DNA of 64,000 bases from CAYRES01 sp964423425 (lineage in GTDB: Bacteria > Actinomycetota > Thermoleophilia > RBG-16-64-13): NCBI GenBank assembly GCA_964423425.1, contig CAYRES010000001.1, positions 248,001-312,000 of the forward strand, written 5' to 3'. Shown here in pieces: positions 7,442 through 16,619 of this stretch (positions are counted from its first letter, which is position 1; each line of letters opens with the position of its first letter). The notes below the pieces were generated by a model. It worked only from the letters and a program-made list of their open reading frames with translations. It made no database searches and was not told where the DNA came from. The position numbers and the translations under genes were made by a program.

Positions 7442-10270
7442 GTGGCGAAACGGCGTATCTACGAAATTGCTAAGGAACGTGGGATGGCCACGCACGAGTT
7501 GGCCGAGCTTCTGCGTGCGGCCGGTGTCGACGTGCGCAGCAACCTCTCAAGCGTGGAAGAAGCCGATGTCGCCGCGGTACTGGCCTCCAAGAGCCCTGAG
7601 GGATCTCCGCCTGGCGAGGTGGTTGCAGAGAAGAGGGAGAAGAAGCGCGAGGGTGACGAGCCGGCAGCTCCGCCCGCGCCCAAGAAGACGGCCGCTGGCC
7701 GCGCCAAGGGTTCCGAAGCCGGCGCCCCCGCGAAGCCCGAGGCCCCCCCGAAGGCGAAGCCGCAGCGCGCCCGGGTCACAAAAGAGGAAGATACGCCCCG
7801 TGAAGCCGCACCGGCAGAGGTGGGTCGAGCCAAGGATGGGGGAGCAAAGGAAGGCGCCCGCGGTCCGAGAAGACCGCCGAAGACCAAAGACGGTACCGAG
7901 GCGCTCGCACCGCGCAGCGAGCGTCCGGAGGGGCGGCCCGCTGCAGAACCGGGGAAGCCCCGGCCTGAGAAGCCGGGCGCGGGAGCGTCCAAGAAGCCGC
8001 CCCGCCCGCGGGGCCGGCGCCCGCGGCTCGACGACCTGCCCACGGTGGTGGGTCCGGGAGTTCCCCTGCGCAAGGGTGTGAAGCCGCCGGAGACCGTCCA
8101 CGTGAAAGGCCAGGAGCCTCCCAAGAAGGAGGCACCCAAGGCCCCGGCCGCCGGTGCAGCGAAAGGCCCGCGGCGTCCAGGCGAGGCCGGCAGGCCGGCT
8201 TCCACGCCGGGGGCGGGTCCGCGCCGTCCCTCCGACGACCGGCCGGGCAGTCCGAAGCAACCGGCCCGCACCACCCAGGCGGCGCCGCAGGGGGCAGCGG
8301 AGACTGCCGCGGGCACAGCCCGCCGCGGGCCTGCTCCGGAACGTGGTGGGCGTCCGCGCCGAGGCGAGGAGCGCTCTGTGCGGCGGCGGGTCGTCATTGA
8401 TTCCCAAGCGGGCCGAAAGGGCGGCAAGGGCGCAGTGCGGGGCGAGGGTAAGGGAGCCCGTACCGCCGAGGCCGAGCTTCCGCCGGTCAAGCAGAAGCCG
8501 GCCCCGGGCACCGAGAGTCCGGTGACACTGGCGAGCGGGGCCACGGTGAAGGATTTCGCCGATGCCTTTGAGTTTCCCGCGGGCGACGTCATCAAGAAGC
8601 TGATGATGATGGGCGATATGGTGACCATCACCCAATCGCTGTCCGACGAGGCCATCCTGGTGCTCGCCGAGGAGTTCGAGCGCCAGGTGGAGATCAAGCG
8701 CGCCGAGGAAGAGGTGGTTGAGCAGAAGGTCTTCGCCGACGACCCCGAAGACCTGGTCGAGCGTGCGCCGGTCGTGACCGTCATGGGCCATGTCGACCAC
8801 GGCAAGACGTCCCTGCTCGATGCCGTGCGAGAGACGGCGGTTGTGTCCACCGAGGCGGGTGGCATCACGCAGCACATCGGCGCCTACCGTGTGGAACACG
8901 GGGGGCGGCAGGTGACGTTCATCGACACGCCGGGCCACGAGGCCTTCACGGCCATGCGTGCCCGCGGGGCCAAGATCACCGACGTCGCTGTCATCGTGGT
9001 GGCGGCCAACGACGGAGTCATGCCTCAGACCCAGGAGGCCATCAACCACGCCCGGGCGGCCGAGGTCCCGATGCTGGTCGCCATCAACAAGATCGATCTA
9101 CCCGACGCGAACATCGACAAGGTCAAGAAGGAGTTGGCGGACGAGGGGCTCGTGCCCGAGGACTGGGGCGGTGATACCGTCATGGTCGAGGTGTCGGCGA
9201 AGAAGCGCATCAACCTCAACGAACTGATGGACATGATCCTCTTGGTGGCCGACGTGCAGGAGCTCAAGGCCAATCCCGGCGCGGAGGCCTCCGGCTACAT
9301 CATCGAAGGCCAGCTCGACGTTGGTCGAGGGCCGGTGGCTACTCTGCTTGTGCAGCGGGGCACACTGCACGTGGGCGATTCCGTGGTGAGCGGAGAGGCC
9401 TATGGCAAGGTGAAGGCCATGTTCGACTTCAAGGGTGAACCGTTCACCGAGGCCGGACCGTCCGTTCCGGTGCAGATCCTGGGCTTCAACTCGGTACCCA
9501 CGGCGGGCGACTTCGCCCAAGTGGTGAAAGACGAGAGAGAGGCGCGCCAGCGGGCCGAGGCGTACGCTACACGCCTACGGATGGAGGAGCTTGCGAAGGC
9601 GAAGGCCGGAGCCACCAGTCTCGACGAGTTCTATCTGCGCCTCAAAGAGGGCCAGGTGAAGGAGCTCGCGCTCATCATCAAGGGAGACGTCGCCGGCTCG
9701 GTCGAAGCGCTGGAGGAAGCACTGGGCAATGTGAGCCATCCCGAGGCCAAGGTGGTGGTCATCCACTCAGGCGTGGGTGGGGTCAACGAGTCCGATATCC
9801 GCCTCGCCTCCGCTTCCAACGCCGTCGTCATCGGTTTCAACGTGCGGCCCTCGGTCGCCGCCAAGACTCTGGCGGAGCAGGAGGCCGTGGAGGTGCGCAC
9901 CTATCGAGTCATCTACAAGGCCATCGAAGACGTACAGGCGGCTCTCGTGGGCATGCTCGAACCGGAGCACGTGGAAGAAGAGCTGGGGACGGCGGAGATA
10001 CGGCAGATATTCAAGGCTTCCAAGATAGGCACCATCGCCGGCTGCTACGTGCAGGCCGGCAAGATCCTGAGGAACGCGAAGGTGCGGGTGGTGCGGGGAG
10101 GCAGCATCGTCTTCGAGGGCGGCATCGAGTCCCTACGCCGTTTCAGCGAGGACGTCCGTGAGGTCGCCACCGGTTACGAGTGTGGTATCCACCTCGAGGG
10201 ATACGACGATCTCAAGGAGGGCGATACCATCGAGGCCTATGAGATCAAGGAAGTGGCCCGCACCGGTTAG
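7442..10270 (+). CDS. infB: Translation initiation factor IF-2
   Basis: GTPase that brings fMet-tRNA to the 30S subunit and promotes subunit joining. The 942-residue protein has an N-terminal IF2_N helix module (residues 1-50), a long Pro/Ala/Lys/Arg-rich linker to about residue 370, a second IF2_N module, then the G domain: G1 GHVDHGKTS near 447-455, G3 DTPGHEAF near 495, G4 NKID near 550. Domains II-IV follow. The GTG start at 7442 gives VAKRRIYEIAKERGM, the standard N-terminus. The linker composition is why long open frames appear on the opposite strand here. Confidence 0.97.
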   Translation: MAKRRIYEIAKERGMATHELAELLRAAGVDVRSNLSSVEEADVAAVLASKSPEGSPPGEVVAEKREKKREGDEPAAPPAPKKTAAGRAKGSEAGAPAKPEAPPKAKPQRARVTKEEDTPREAAPAEVGRAKDGGAKEGARGPRRPPKTKDGTEALAPRSERPEGRPAAEPGKPRPEKPGAGASKKPPRPRGRRPRLDDLPTVVGPGVPLRKGVKPPETVHVKGQEPPKKEAPKAPAAGAAKGPRRPGEAGRPASTPGAGPRRPSDDRPGSPKQPARTTQAAPQGAAETAAGTARRGPAPERGGRPRRGEERSVRRRVVIDSQAGRKGGKGAVRGEGKGARTAEAELPPVKQKPAPGTESPVTLASGATVKDFADAFEFPAGDVIKKLMMMGDMVTITQSLSDEAILVLAEEFERQVEIKRAEEEVVEQKVFADDPEDLVERAPVVTVMGHVDHGKTSLLDAVRETAVVSTEAGGITQHIGAYRVEHGGRQVTFIDTPGHEAFTAMRARGAKITDVAVIVVAANDGVMPQTQEAINHARAAEVPMLVAINKIDLPDANIDKVKKELADEGLVPEDWGGDTVMVEVSAKKRINLNELMDMILLVADVQELKANPGAEASGYIIEGQLDVGRGPVATLLVQRGTLHVGDSVVSGEAYGKVKAMFDFKGEPFTEAGPSVPVQILGFNSVPTAGDFAQVVKDEREARQRAEAYATRLRMEELAKAKAGATSLDEFYLRLKEGQVKELALIIKGDVAGSVEALEEALGNVSHPEAKVVVIHSGVGGVNESDIRLASASNAVVIGFNVRPSVAAKTLAEQEAVEVRTYRVIYKAIEDVQAALVGMLEPEHVEEELGTAEIRQIFKASKIGTIAGCYVQAGKILRNAKVRVVRGGSIVFEGGIESLRRFSEDVREVATGYECGIHLEGYDDLKEGDTIEAYEIKEVARTG

Positions 10271-10298
10271 CGAAGTGGCCGGGGGGGGGTGAAGACAG

Positions 10299-10598
10299 AT
10301 GTCTCGTGGTTTTCTGGGCATCGTGTCGGCGGAGCTGTCGTTTCCGGGGAGCACTTCGCTCAAAGACAAGCGGGTGCACATGAGGGCCATGCGCGATCGT
10401 CTCACCCGCCGTCACGGAGCCACCTTCTCCGAGGTGGGTCTGCAGGAGCGGTGGCGGCGTGCCCACATCGTGTGCGCGATAGCCGGTTCAGAAGCCCGAG
10501 GTACCGAGTTGGCGATCGACCGGGCTGTGCAGTACCTGGGGAGTCAGGAGTGGGAGCTCGTACGCGCGGAGCGTGAGCTCGTAGAGATCGACGTGTGA
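10299..10598 (+). CDS. DUF503 family protein YlxP
   Basis: A 99-residue protein with the family pattern: hydrophobic first strand (GIVSAELSFPGSTSLKDKR), a helix with basic residues, and a closing strand. YlxP homologues sit between infB and rbfA in Firmicutes and Actinomycetota, as here, and are suspected to take part in ribosome assembly; the biochemical function is not established. ATG 10299 lies 28 bases after infB across a G-run, and rbfA starts 10 bases after its stop. Confidence 0.85.
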   Translation: MSRGFLGIVSAELSFPGSTSLKDKRVHMRAMRDRLTRRHGATFSEVGLQERWRRAHIVCAIAGSEARGTELAIDRAVQYLGSQEWELVRAERELVEIDV

Positions 10599-10608
10599 GG
10601 AGCACGCC

Positions 10609-11001
10609 ATGGGTGACACGACACAGCGCATGCGGCGGGTCAATGAGGTGATGAAGGAGTTGATCAGCTCCGTGGTCACGCAGGAGTTGAAGGATCCACG
10701 CATCGGTTTCGTAACCGTGACTGGGGTCGAGACCACCTCCGATTTCTCCCAGGCGAAGGTGTTCGTCTCGGTCCTGGGTACGCCGGAGCAGAAGGAGGCC
10801 ACCATGATGGGCCTCGGTTCCGCCTCCGGTGTGCTGCAGGCGCGCATCAACGCCGAGATGCACCTACGCCGCACGCCAGAGTTGGAGTTTGTGTACGACA
10901 CCAGCGTCGATAGGGGCATGCGCATGCAGGAACTCCTCAAGAACTCCTCTGTGCCTGACGAGCCGGAGGCCACTGAGGAGCGGCCTGCCGGCGGGACGTG
11001 A
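10609..11001 (+). CDS. rbfA: Ribosome-binding factor A
   Basis: Cold-shock and 30S maturation factor that binds the 16S 5' helix region. The 130-residue protein has the KH-like fold signatures MRRVNEVMKELISSVVTQEL, KDPRIGFVTVTGVE, and the C-terminal PELEFVYDTSVDRGMRMQELL. The ATG start follows GAGGAGCACGCC. The stop overlaps the GTG of the next gene as GTGA. Confidence 0.95.
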   Translation: MGDTTQRMRRVNEVMKELISSVVTQELKDPRIGFVTVTGVETTSDFSQAKVFVSVLGTPEQKEATMMGLGSASGVLQARINAEMHLRRTPELEFVYDTSVDRGMRMQELLKNSSVPDEPEATEERPAGGT

Positions 11002-11999
11002 GCATGAACGCATCGGAGCGGGAGATCGCCGAACGCCTGCGCGGTGAGCGCAGCCTCGTCATCGTGTCGCATGAGAACCCTGACGGCGACGCCTTGGGCT
11101 GTGTGGCGGCCCTCATGCTGGCGGCCGAGCAGCTCGGCATACCTCACCGTGCCTTCATACCGGGCAAGGAGGGGTTCCCGGCTGAGTACGCCTTTCTCCC
11201 CTGCCTCTCCGCCATTGAGCGGGGCAACCTGCCCCCGGGCAACGAAGACCTCTCCCTTTATGCGCTCGACTGCGCCAACGCGGAGCGCTTCGACGAGGGA
11301 ACCGTTGCCACCTACGGCCGCACGGTGAATATCGACCACCATGTCGACAACTCCTGCTGGGGCAACCTCAATCTGGTCGACGAGACGGCCGGTTCGACCA
11401 CGCAGGTTCTGTACCGGGTGTTCGAGGCCGGCGGCATCGGCATCAGCCGCGACATGGCCGTCGCGCTCTACGTGGGGCTTGTGACCGACACCGGGCGCTT
11501 CCAGTACAGCAACACCACGCCTGCGGTACACCGTGTTGCTGCGGAGCTTCAGGAGCTCGGGGTGGATGTGAACGCCGTCTTCCGCAAGGTGTATGAGAGC
11601 ATCCCCGAAGAGAGGATGCGCCTGCGCACGAGGGCGTTCGAGCGTCTCGGCTTCCACCTCGACGGCCGCTTGGCCCTGTCGGTCCTCCGACTGAGCGATT
11701 TCTCCGAGATGCAGACATCGCCCGGGGCGACGGAGGGCGTGATTGACGACCTGCGCACCGTCGGTACGCCGCACGTGGTGGCCCTGTTGCGGGAGATTGA
11801 AGGCTCCGAGGGTCAGAAAGGCCTCCTCATCCGGGGCAGCCTACGATCCTCCGACGGGAGGGTGGACGTGGCTCGTATCGCGCATCGGTGGGGTGGGGGC
11901 GGGCACCTGAGAGCGGCCGGCTTCACTTCCGACGAGCCGCTCGAGGCGATCATCGAGTCCTTGAAGGACGAGATCGAGCTCCAGCTCGCGGCGGGATGA
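10998..11999 (+). CDS. nrnA: DHH/DHHA1 phosphoesterase NrnA (oligoribonuclease / pAp phosphatase)
   Basis: Cytosolic enzyme that degrades 2-5 nt RNA fragments and dephosphorylates 3'-phosphoadenosine 5'-phosphate. The 333-residue protein has the metal motifs SHENPDGDALG, the DHH signature NIDHHVDNS, VGLVTDTGRFQYSNT, and the DHHA1 substrate motif GGGGHLRAAGF near the C-terminus. GTG 10998 overlaps the rbfA stop, and an ATG at 11004 is an alternative. It lies in the rbfA-nrnA-truB-ribF order common in Actinomycetota and Firmicutes. Confidence 0.92.
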   Translation: MSMNASEREIAERLRGERSLVIVSHENPDGDALGCVAALMLAAEQLGIPHRAFIPGKEGFPAEYAFLPCLSAIERGNLPPGNEDLSLYALDCANAERFDEGTVATYGRTVNIDHHVDNSCWGNLNLVDETAGSTTQVLYRVFEAGGIGISRDMAVALYVGLVTDTGRFQYSNTTPAVHRVAAELQELGVDVNAVFRKVYESIPEERMRLRTRAFERLGFHLDGRLALSVLRLSDFSEMQTSPGATEGVIDDLRTVGTPHVVALLREIEGSEGQKGLLIRGSLRSSDGRVDVARIAHRWGGGGHLRAAGFTSDEPLEAIIESLKDEIELQLAAG

Positions 12000-12000
12000 C

Positions 12001-12888
12001 ATGTCGGAGAGAGTGCCCGTGCCCTCGCGGGTGGTGCTGGTGGACAAGCCGGAGGGATGGACGAGCTTCGATGTCGTGAAGAGGGCCCGCCGTGGGGTGC
12101 GGGCCAAGGTGGGTCACGCCGGCACCCTCGACCCCTTTGCGACCGGCCTCCTCCTGCTCTTGGTGGGCCGGGCGACGCGCATCTCGTCACTCCTCATGGA
12201 CCTACCGAAGGAGTACGTGCTCGACGTGCAGTTCGGGGCCTTCTCGAGCACGCATGATCCCACGGGTGAGATCACGCCCACGGGGGGGCAGGTCCGCCGG
12301 GAAGAGGTGGCGGCCGTGCTCTCGCAGTTCGTGGGCGAAGGGGTGCAACGCGTGCCTCTCACCTCTGCGGTCAAGGTCGATGGGGAGCCGCTCTACCGGA
12401 GGGCCCACCGGGGAGAGGTGGTTCCCACACCTGAGCGCCCCGTCACCTTCCACTCCATCGACCTCATCGAGTTCGGTCAAGAGACACAGACCGCCCGTGT
12501 CCTGGTGCGTTCGGCCAAGGGGGCGTACATACGGACTCTCGCCCATGACGCCGGAGGGAAGCTTGGGGTGGGTGCGTATGCTCTCGCCCTGCGCCGTCTC
12601 CGAGTGGGGCCCTTCTCGGTGGAGAACGCGCTCGAGCCGGAGGAGCTCTCGCCGCAGAGGTACACGGGGTCCGATCGGTCGGTGTTCCCGCTCACCCGGG
12701 CCCTCTCCTTCCTTCCTCGGCACGAAGTCGACGCCGACGGTGCCCGGAGAGCCCGCCACGGTAACGTGTTGCACAACACACCCTCCGGATGTTGTAGTGT
12801 GGTCTTCGAAGATGCGCTCTTGGCGGTGTACGAGGGAGCCGAGGGCGTGGCCGGCCCCAAAGTGGTGTTCGCCGAACCGGAGGAGTAG
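12001..12888 (+). CDS. truB: tRNA pseudouridine(55) synthase
   Basis: Isomerises U55 in the T-loop of all elongator tRNAs. The 295-residue protein carries motif I VDKPEGWTSFDVVK, and motif II GHAGTLDPFATG with the catalytic Asp44, followed by the KEYVLDVQFG strand and AKGAYIRTLAHDAG. A C-terminal PUA-like region follows. The ATG lies one base after the nrnA stop, and three bases separate its stop from ribF. Confidence 0.95.
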   Translation: MSERVPVPSRVVLVDKPEGWTSFDVVKRARRGVRAKVGHAGTLDPFATGLLLLLVGRATRISSLLMDLPKEYVLDVQFGAFSSTHDPTGEITPTGGQVRREEVAAVLSQFVGEGVQRVPLTSAVKVDGEPLYRRAHRGEVVPTPERPVTFHSIDLIEFGQETQTARVLVRSAKGAYIRTLAHDAGGKLGVGAYALALRRLRVGPFSVENALEPEELSPQRYTGSDRSVFPLTRALSFLPRHEVDADGARRARHGNVLHNTPSGCCSVVFEDALLAVYEGAEGVAGPKVVFAEPEE

Positions 12889-12891
12889 GGC

Positions 12892-13830
12892 GTGCGCGTC
12901 TATCGGTCTCTCGAGGAGATTGCCGACTTGGGTTCTACCCCCCGAGCTGTGGCCATCGGGGTGTTCGATGGCGTGCATGTGGGTCATCAGGCCATCATCG
13001 GCATGGCGGTGGAAGCGGCAGCCGCCATGGGAGGGGTGAGCACGGTGGTCACCTTCGAGCCCCACCCCGAAGCGGTCCTCCACAAGAAGCACCCACCGCC
13101 CACCATCACACCCCTGGAGCTCAAGATCGATCTCTTGGAGCGCATCGGTGTGCAGGAAGTGGTGGCCGTGCCCTTCGATGAGGAGTTCGCCTCTCTCGGT
13201 GCGGAGGAGTTCTGCCGCCGGCTGCTGTCTCTGCGTTTGGGCGCACGGCAGGTGCTGGTGGGCGACAACTTCCGCTTTGGACGGGGAGGCGCCGGTACAC
13301 CTGCCGACCTGTTGGCCTTCGGGCAGGAGCAGGGTTTCGCGGTGAAGGCCATCAGTCTGGTCCAGGATGACGGCCTGGCCGTCTCGAGTACGCGAATACG
13401 CAGTCTCATTGAAAGAGGTGAGCTTGAGGAGGCGTCGCGTCTGCTCGGCCGCCCCCACGTGCTGGTGGGGAGGGTCGTGCCGGGTGCGGGCCGCGGGCGC
13501 AAGCTGGGCATGCCTACCGCCAATATCGAGCCGCCTCCGGGCGTCGTGATCCCAGCGCTCGGAGTCTATGTCACCAGGGTGCGTCTGGAGAGGGGCATGG
13601 CGGAAGCCTCGGTCACCAGCGTGGGCACCAACCCGACCTTCGAGTGTGACAACGTGGTGCGCATCGAGACCTTTCTGCTCGATTTCAAGGGCAGTCTTTA
13701 CGACCAGACCATCGAGCTCGAGTTCTTGAGCCGGCTGCGAGGTCAGCGTACCTTTCCCGATCCGGGTTCGCTGGTGGCTCAGATGGAACGGGACGTCACA
13801 CGCGCCCGGGAGTACGTCTCGCGCTCCTAG
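12892..13830 (+). CDS. ribF: Bifunctional riboflavin kinase / FMN adenylyltransferase
   Basis: Converts riboflavin to FMN and then FAD. The 312-residue protein has the N-terminal adenylyltransferase signature GVFDGVHVGHQ (about residues 23-33) with a later SSTRIRSLIERGELE, and a C-terminal kinase domain beginning GRVVPGAGRGRKLGMPTANI. The start is GTG. Its product FMN is the ligand of the riboswitch at 55076, so this gene sits downstream of the riboflavin operon in the pathway although it lies 42 kb away. Confidence 0.95.
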   Translation: MRVYRSLEEIADLGSTPRAVAIGVFDGVHVGHQAIIGMAVEAAAAMGGVSTVVTFEPHPEAVLHKKHPPPTITPLELKIDLLERIGVQEVVAVPFDEEFASLGAEEFCRRLLSLRLGARQVLVGDNFRFGRGGAGTPADLLAFGQEQGFAVKAISLVQDDGLAVSSTRIRSLIERGELEEASRLLGRPHVLVGRVVPGAGRGRKLGMPTANIEPPPGVVIPALGVYVTRVRLERGMAEASVTSVGTNPTFECDNVVRIETFLLDFKGSLYDQTIELEFLSRLRGQRTFPDPGSLVAQMERDVTRAREYVSRS

Positions 13831-14080
13831 CCAGCTCGCGGCACCGGGTCGGGCGGATGTGCCCGTCCACCAAAGAAGAGGCGCCGGTGGAAGGCAACCA
13901 CGCCGGGTGGGTGGCGGAACCGCGAAGGCAGCGACGGGCGCCGCGGAGCATACGCCGGTTGCCGCCCGGTGCATGTGGTAACCTTCTCGAGATGCGGGAA
14001 CGCCCGCAGCCGTTGTCCTGCAGCTCGGCGTGCACGGTCTCAGTCCACGCTGGGGGCATGGAGTCAAGGAGGCAGCCCAC
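13831..14080 (+). promoter_or_regulatory. Non-coding leader region before rpsO
   Basis: 250 bases without a convincing gene. It contains a stable small hairpin GCGGG-AACG-CCCGC (13994-14007) and further short self-complementary pieces up to the Shine-Dalgarno AAGGAGG at 14066-14072. S15 often represses its own mRNA through a structured leader, so this is a plausible autoregulatory region. I cannot match it to a named S15 leader class, and no strong promoter boxes stand out. Confidence 0.35.
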
Positions 14081-14347
14081 GTGCTGAGCAAGGAAGAGAA
14101 GTCACAGATTGTCGAGCAATACGGCAAGCATTCTGCCGACACGGGGTCACCCGAAGTCCAGATAGCCATCCTCACCAAGCAGATCAACATGCTCACGGAG
14201 CATCTGAAGGTCCATAAGAAGGACCACCACTCGAGGCGCGGGTTGCTCAAGATGGTGGGGCAACGGCGGCGCCTCCTCAATTACGTCCAGAGCAAGGATG
14301 TCGAGCGCTACCGCAGCATCATTCAGTCTCTGGGTCTGAGAAAGTAG
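14081..14347 (+). CDS. rpsO: 30S ribosomal protein S15
   Basis: Primary binder of the 16S central domain. The 88-residue protein from GTG 14081 reads VLSKEEKSQIVEQYG... with the family motifs DTGSPEVQIAILTKQI and HHSRRGLLKMVGQRRRLL. The open frame extends upstream, but GTG 14081 has AAGGAGG 8 bases before it and gives exactly the family length. rpsO immediately before pnp is a widely conserved pair. Confidence 0.96.
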   Translation: MLSKEEKSQIVEQYGKHSADTGSPEVQIAILTKQINMLTEHLKVHKKDHHSRRGLLKMVGQRRRLLNYVQSKDVERYRSIIQSLGLRK

Positions 14348-14376
14348 TCCACATGGAGCATCACACAGCACTAGGA

Positions 14377-14398
14377 CGCGCCGGGAGGGTCCCGCGCG
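14377..14398 (+). other. Strong hairpin between rpsO and pnp
   Basis: CGCGCCGGGA (14377-14386) pairs with TCCCGCGCG (14390-14398) across a 3-base loop, with one bulge and no following T-run. A stem at this position in enterobacteria is the RNase III processing site that lets PNPase destabilise its own mRNA. Position and stem suggest a similar mRNA processing or stability role, which is inference. Confidence 0.45.
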
Positions 14399-14417
14399 GG
14401 AAGGAAACAAAGGGAGA

Positions 14418-16562
14418 ATGACACACAGCATGAGTTCCGCGACAGTCCATACGGCGGAGATCGCACAGGGCGGACGAACCATCTATCTGGAAACCGGCAG
14501 GTTGGCCAAGCAGGCCAGCGGTGCGGTCCTGGTGCGACTTGGAGACACGGTCGTTCTGGTGACGGCAGTCGTCTCCAAGAACGAACGCAACGTCGACTTC
14601 TTTCCTCTCACGGTCGACGTGGAGGAGGGCATGTACGCCGCCGGTAAGATTCCGGGCGGCTTCATCAAGAAGGAAGGCCGGCCCAGTGACCGGGCCATCC
14701 TCAACGCGCGCATGATCGACCGGCCCATCCGTCCCTTGTGGCCGAAGGGTTTCAACAAGGAGACCCATATCGTGGCCACCGTCTTGTCGGTCGATCGCAC
14801 CAATCCGTACGACATGCTCGCCATCATCGGGGCCTCGGCGGCGCTGTCCATCAGCGAGGCACCCTTCCAGGGCCCCATCGGGGCGGTGCGCATGGGCAAG
14901 GTCGACGGTGAGTGGGTGCTCAACCCCACGTTTGAGGAGCTCGAGATGAGCACCGTGGCGCTCACGGTCGCGGGCACGGCCGATGCCATCAGCATGGTGG
15001 AGGCGGGCTGCGACCAGGTAAGTGAAGACGAGGTGCTCGAGGGCATGAAGATCGCCCATGAGGCCATCAAGGAGCAAGTAGGGGTCATCGAGGATCTGGC
15101 TGCCCGCGTGGGTATCCCCCAGATGGCTGTGGCGGAGCGGAAGCCCGACCCGGCTCTCGTGGAGCTCCTGCGCAGCCGCTACGGAGAGCGCATGGTGGGC
15201 GCGGTGTCGGTGTTCGACAAGCTGGAGCGGCAGGACGCCGTGGCGTCGCTCAAGCAGAGCGTGCTGTCCGACCTGGCTTCAGAGGTTGCCGAGTACAACC
15301 CCGATGATCCCATGGCCGGTACGGTGGCCCTTGCCCATGCCTTCGACGCAGTAGAGAAGGAGACGGTGCGGCAGCGCATCGCGGTCCAGAAAGTGCGGCC
15401 CGATGGCCGGCGAGCCGACGAGATAAGGGCTCTCTCCTGCGAGGTGGGAGTCGCTCCCCGGCCCCACGGCTCGGGGCTGTTCACCCGCGGCCAGACGCAG
15501 GTGATGACGCTTCTCACTCTGGGCACCGGCCGCGACGAGCAACGTATCGACGACTTGGGCATCCAGGAGTCGAAGCAGTTCATGCACCACTACAAGTTCC
15601 CACCCTTCTGCGTGGGTGAGACCGGCTTCATGCGCGGTCCCAGCCGTCGCGACATCGGCCACGGCGCCTTGGGTGAGCGTGCCATGCTACCTGTCATCCC
15701 GCACCAGGACGATTTCCCCTACACCATCCGGCTCGTGTCGGAAGTGCTCGAGTCCAACGGCTCGAGTTCCATGGCAAGTGTGTGTGCATCGATGCTCGCG
15801 CTCATGGACGCGGGTGTCCCCGTCAAGCGGCCGGTAGCCGGCATCGCCATGGGCTTGATCAAAGAGGGCGACGACTACATCGTGCTCACCGATATCGCCG
15901 GTGTGGAAGACCATCTGGGTGATATGGACTTCAAGGTGGCAGGATCGCGAGACGGCATCACCGCTCTCCAAATGGACATCAAGATCAAGGGTGTGAGCTT
16001 CGATATACTGGCCGATGCCCTGGAGCAGGCGCGCGTCGCCCGTCTGGCCATCCTTGAAGCAATGGCCGATACCATCTCCGAACCCCGGTCTGATTTGTCG
16101 CCCTATGCCCCGCGCATCATGCTGGTGAAGATAGATCCCGACAAGATCGGGGCCATCATCGGCAAGGGTGGCGAAACCATCCGCGGGCTGGAAGCAGAAT
16201 ACGAGTGCAGCATCGACGTCGACGAGGAGGGCTTGGTGCGGGTGTATGCCGCCGACGGCCACCTGGGCGAAGGCTGCGTGGCGCAAATCAAGGCTCTCAC
16301 CAAGGATATCGTTCCCGGCGAGGTCATCGTGGGACGGGTGTCTTCCACCACCAACTTCGGTGCCTTTGTCACCTTGAAGCCCGGCCAGGACGGCTTGGTG
16401 CACATCTCCAAGCTGGCGTCGCATCGGGTGGCCACGGTGGAGGAGGTTGTTCAGCGAGGCGACCTGGTCAAGGTCGAGGTGCTTGAAGTGGCCATGCAGG
16501 GCGGCAAAGAGAAGATAAGCTTGAAACTACTCGAGAAGATGGGCGACGATCCTGCGGTCTGA
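14418..16562 (+). CDS. pnp: Polyribonucleotide nucleotidyltransferase (PNPase)
   Basis: Phosphorolytic 3'-5' exoribonuclease of the RNA-decay machinery. The 714-residue protein has two RNase PH domains (first with FFPLTVDVEEGMYAAGKIPGG; second with PHGSGLFTRGQTQ and GLIKEGDDYIVLTDIAG), a KH domain with IGAIIGKGGETIRG around residue 580, and an S1 domain with FGAFVTLKPGQDGLVHISKL near the C-terminus. ATG 14418 is close to AGGGAG, and ATG 14430 is an alternative. RNase J, RNase Y and an M16 peptidase lie nearby. Confidence 0.97.
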   Translation: MTHSMSSATVHTAEIAQGGRTIYLETGRLAKQASGAVLVRLGDTVVLVTAVVSKNERNVDFFPLTVDVEEGMYAAGKIPGGFIKKEGRPSDRAILNARMIDRPIRPLWPKGFNKETHIVATVLSVDRTNPYDMLAIIGASAALSISEAPFQGPIGAVRMGKVDGEWVLNPTFEELEMSTVALTVAGTADAISMVEAGCDQVSEDEVLEGMKIAHEAIKEQVGVIEDLAARVGIPQMAVAERKPDPALVELLRSRYGERMVGAVSVFDKLERQDAVASLKQSVLSDLASEVAEYNPDDPMAGTVALAHAFDAVEKETVRQRIAVQKVRPDGRRADEIRALSCEVGVAPRPHGSGLFTRGQTQVMTLLTLGTGRDEQRIDDLGIQESKQFMHHYKFPPFCVGETGFMRGPSRRDIGHGALGERAMLPVIPHQDDFPYTIRLVSEVLESNGSSSMASVCASMLALMDAGVPVKRPVAGIAMGLIKEGDDYIVLTDIAGVEDHLGDMDFKVAGSRDGITALQMDIKIKGVSFDILADALEQARVARLAILEAMADTISEPRSDLSPYAPRIMLVKIDPDKIGAIIGKGGETIRGLEAEYECSIDVDEEGLVRVYAADGHLGEGCVAQIKALTKDIVPGEVIVGRVSSTTNFGAFVTLKPGQDGLVHISKLASHRVATVEEVVQRGDLVKVEVLEVAMQGGKEKISLKLLEKMGDDPAV

Positions 16563-16619
16563 ATGCAGCGAGCAGATACGTGACGCAGACCACGAGGTCT
16601 CGCGTGTGGGTGGCAGATA

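Noticed and set aside
7459..9049. Long minus-strand frames over the infB linker
   Set aside because: They result from the Pro/Ala/Lys-rich codon pattern of the IF2 N-terminus; no domain is seen.
12202..14280. A 692-codon minus-strand open frame
   Set aside because: It lies opposite truB, ribF and rpsO, shows no recognisable domain and has compositional bias; a shadow.
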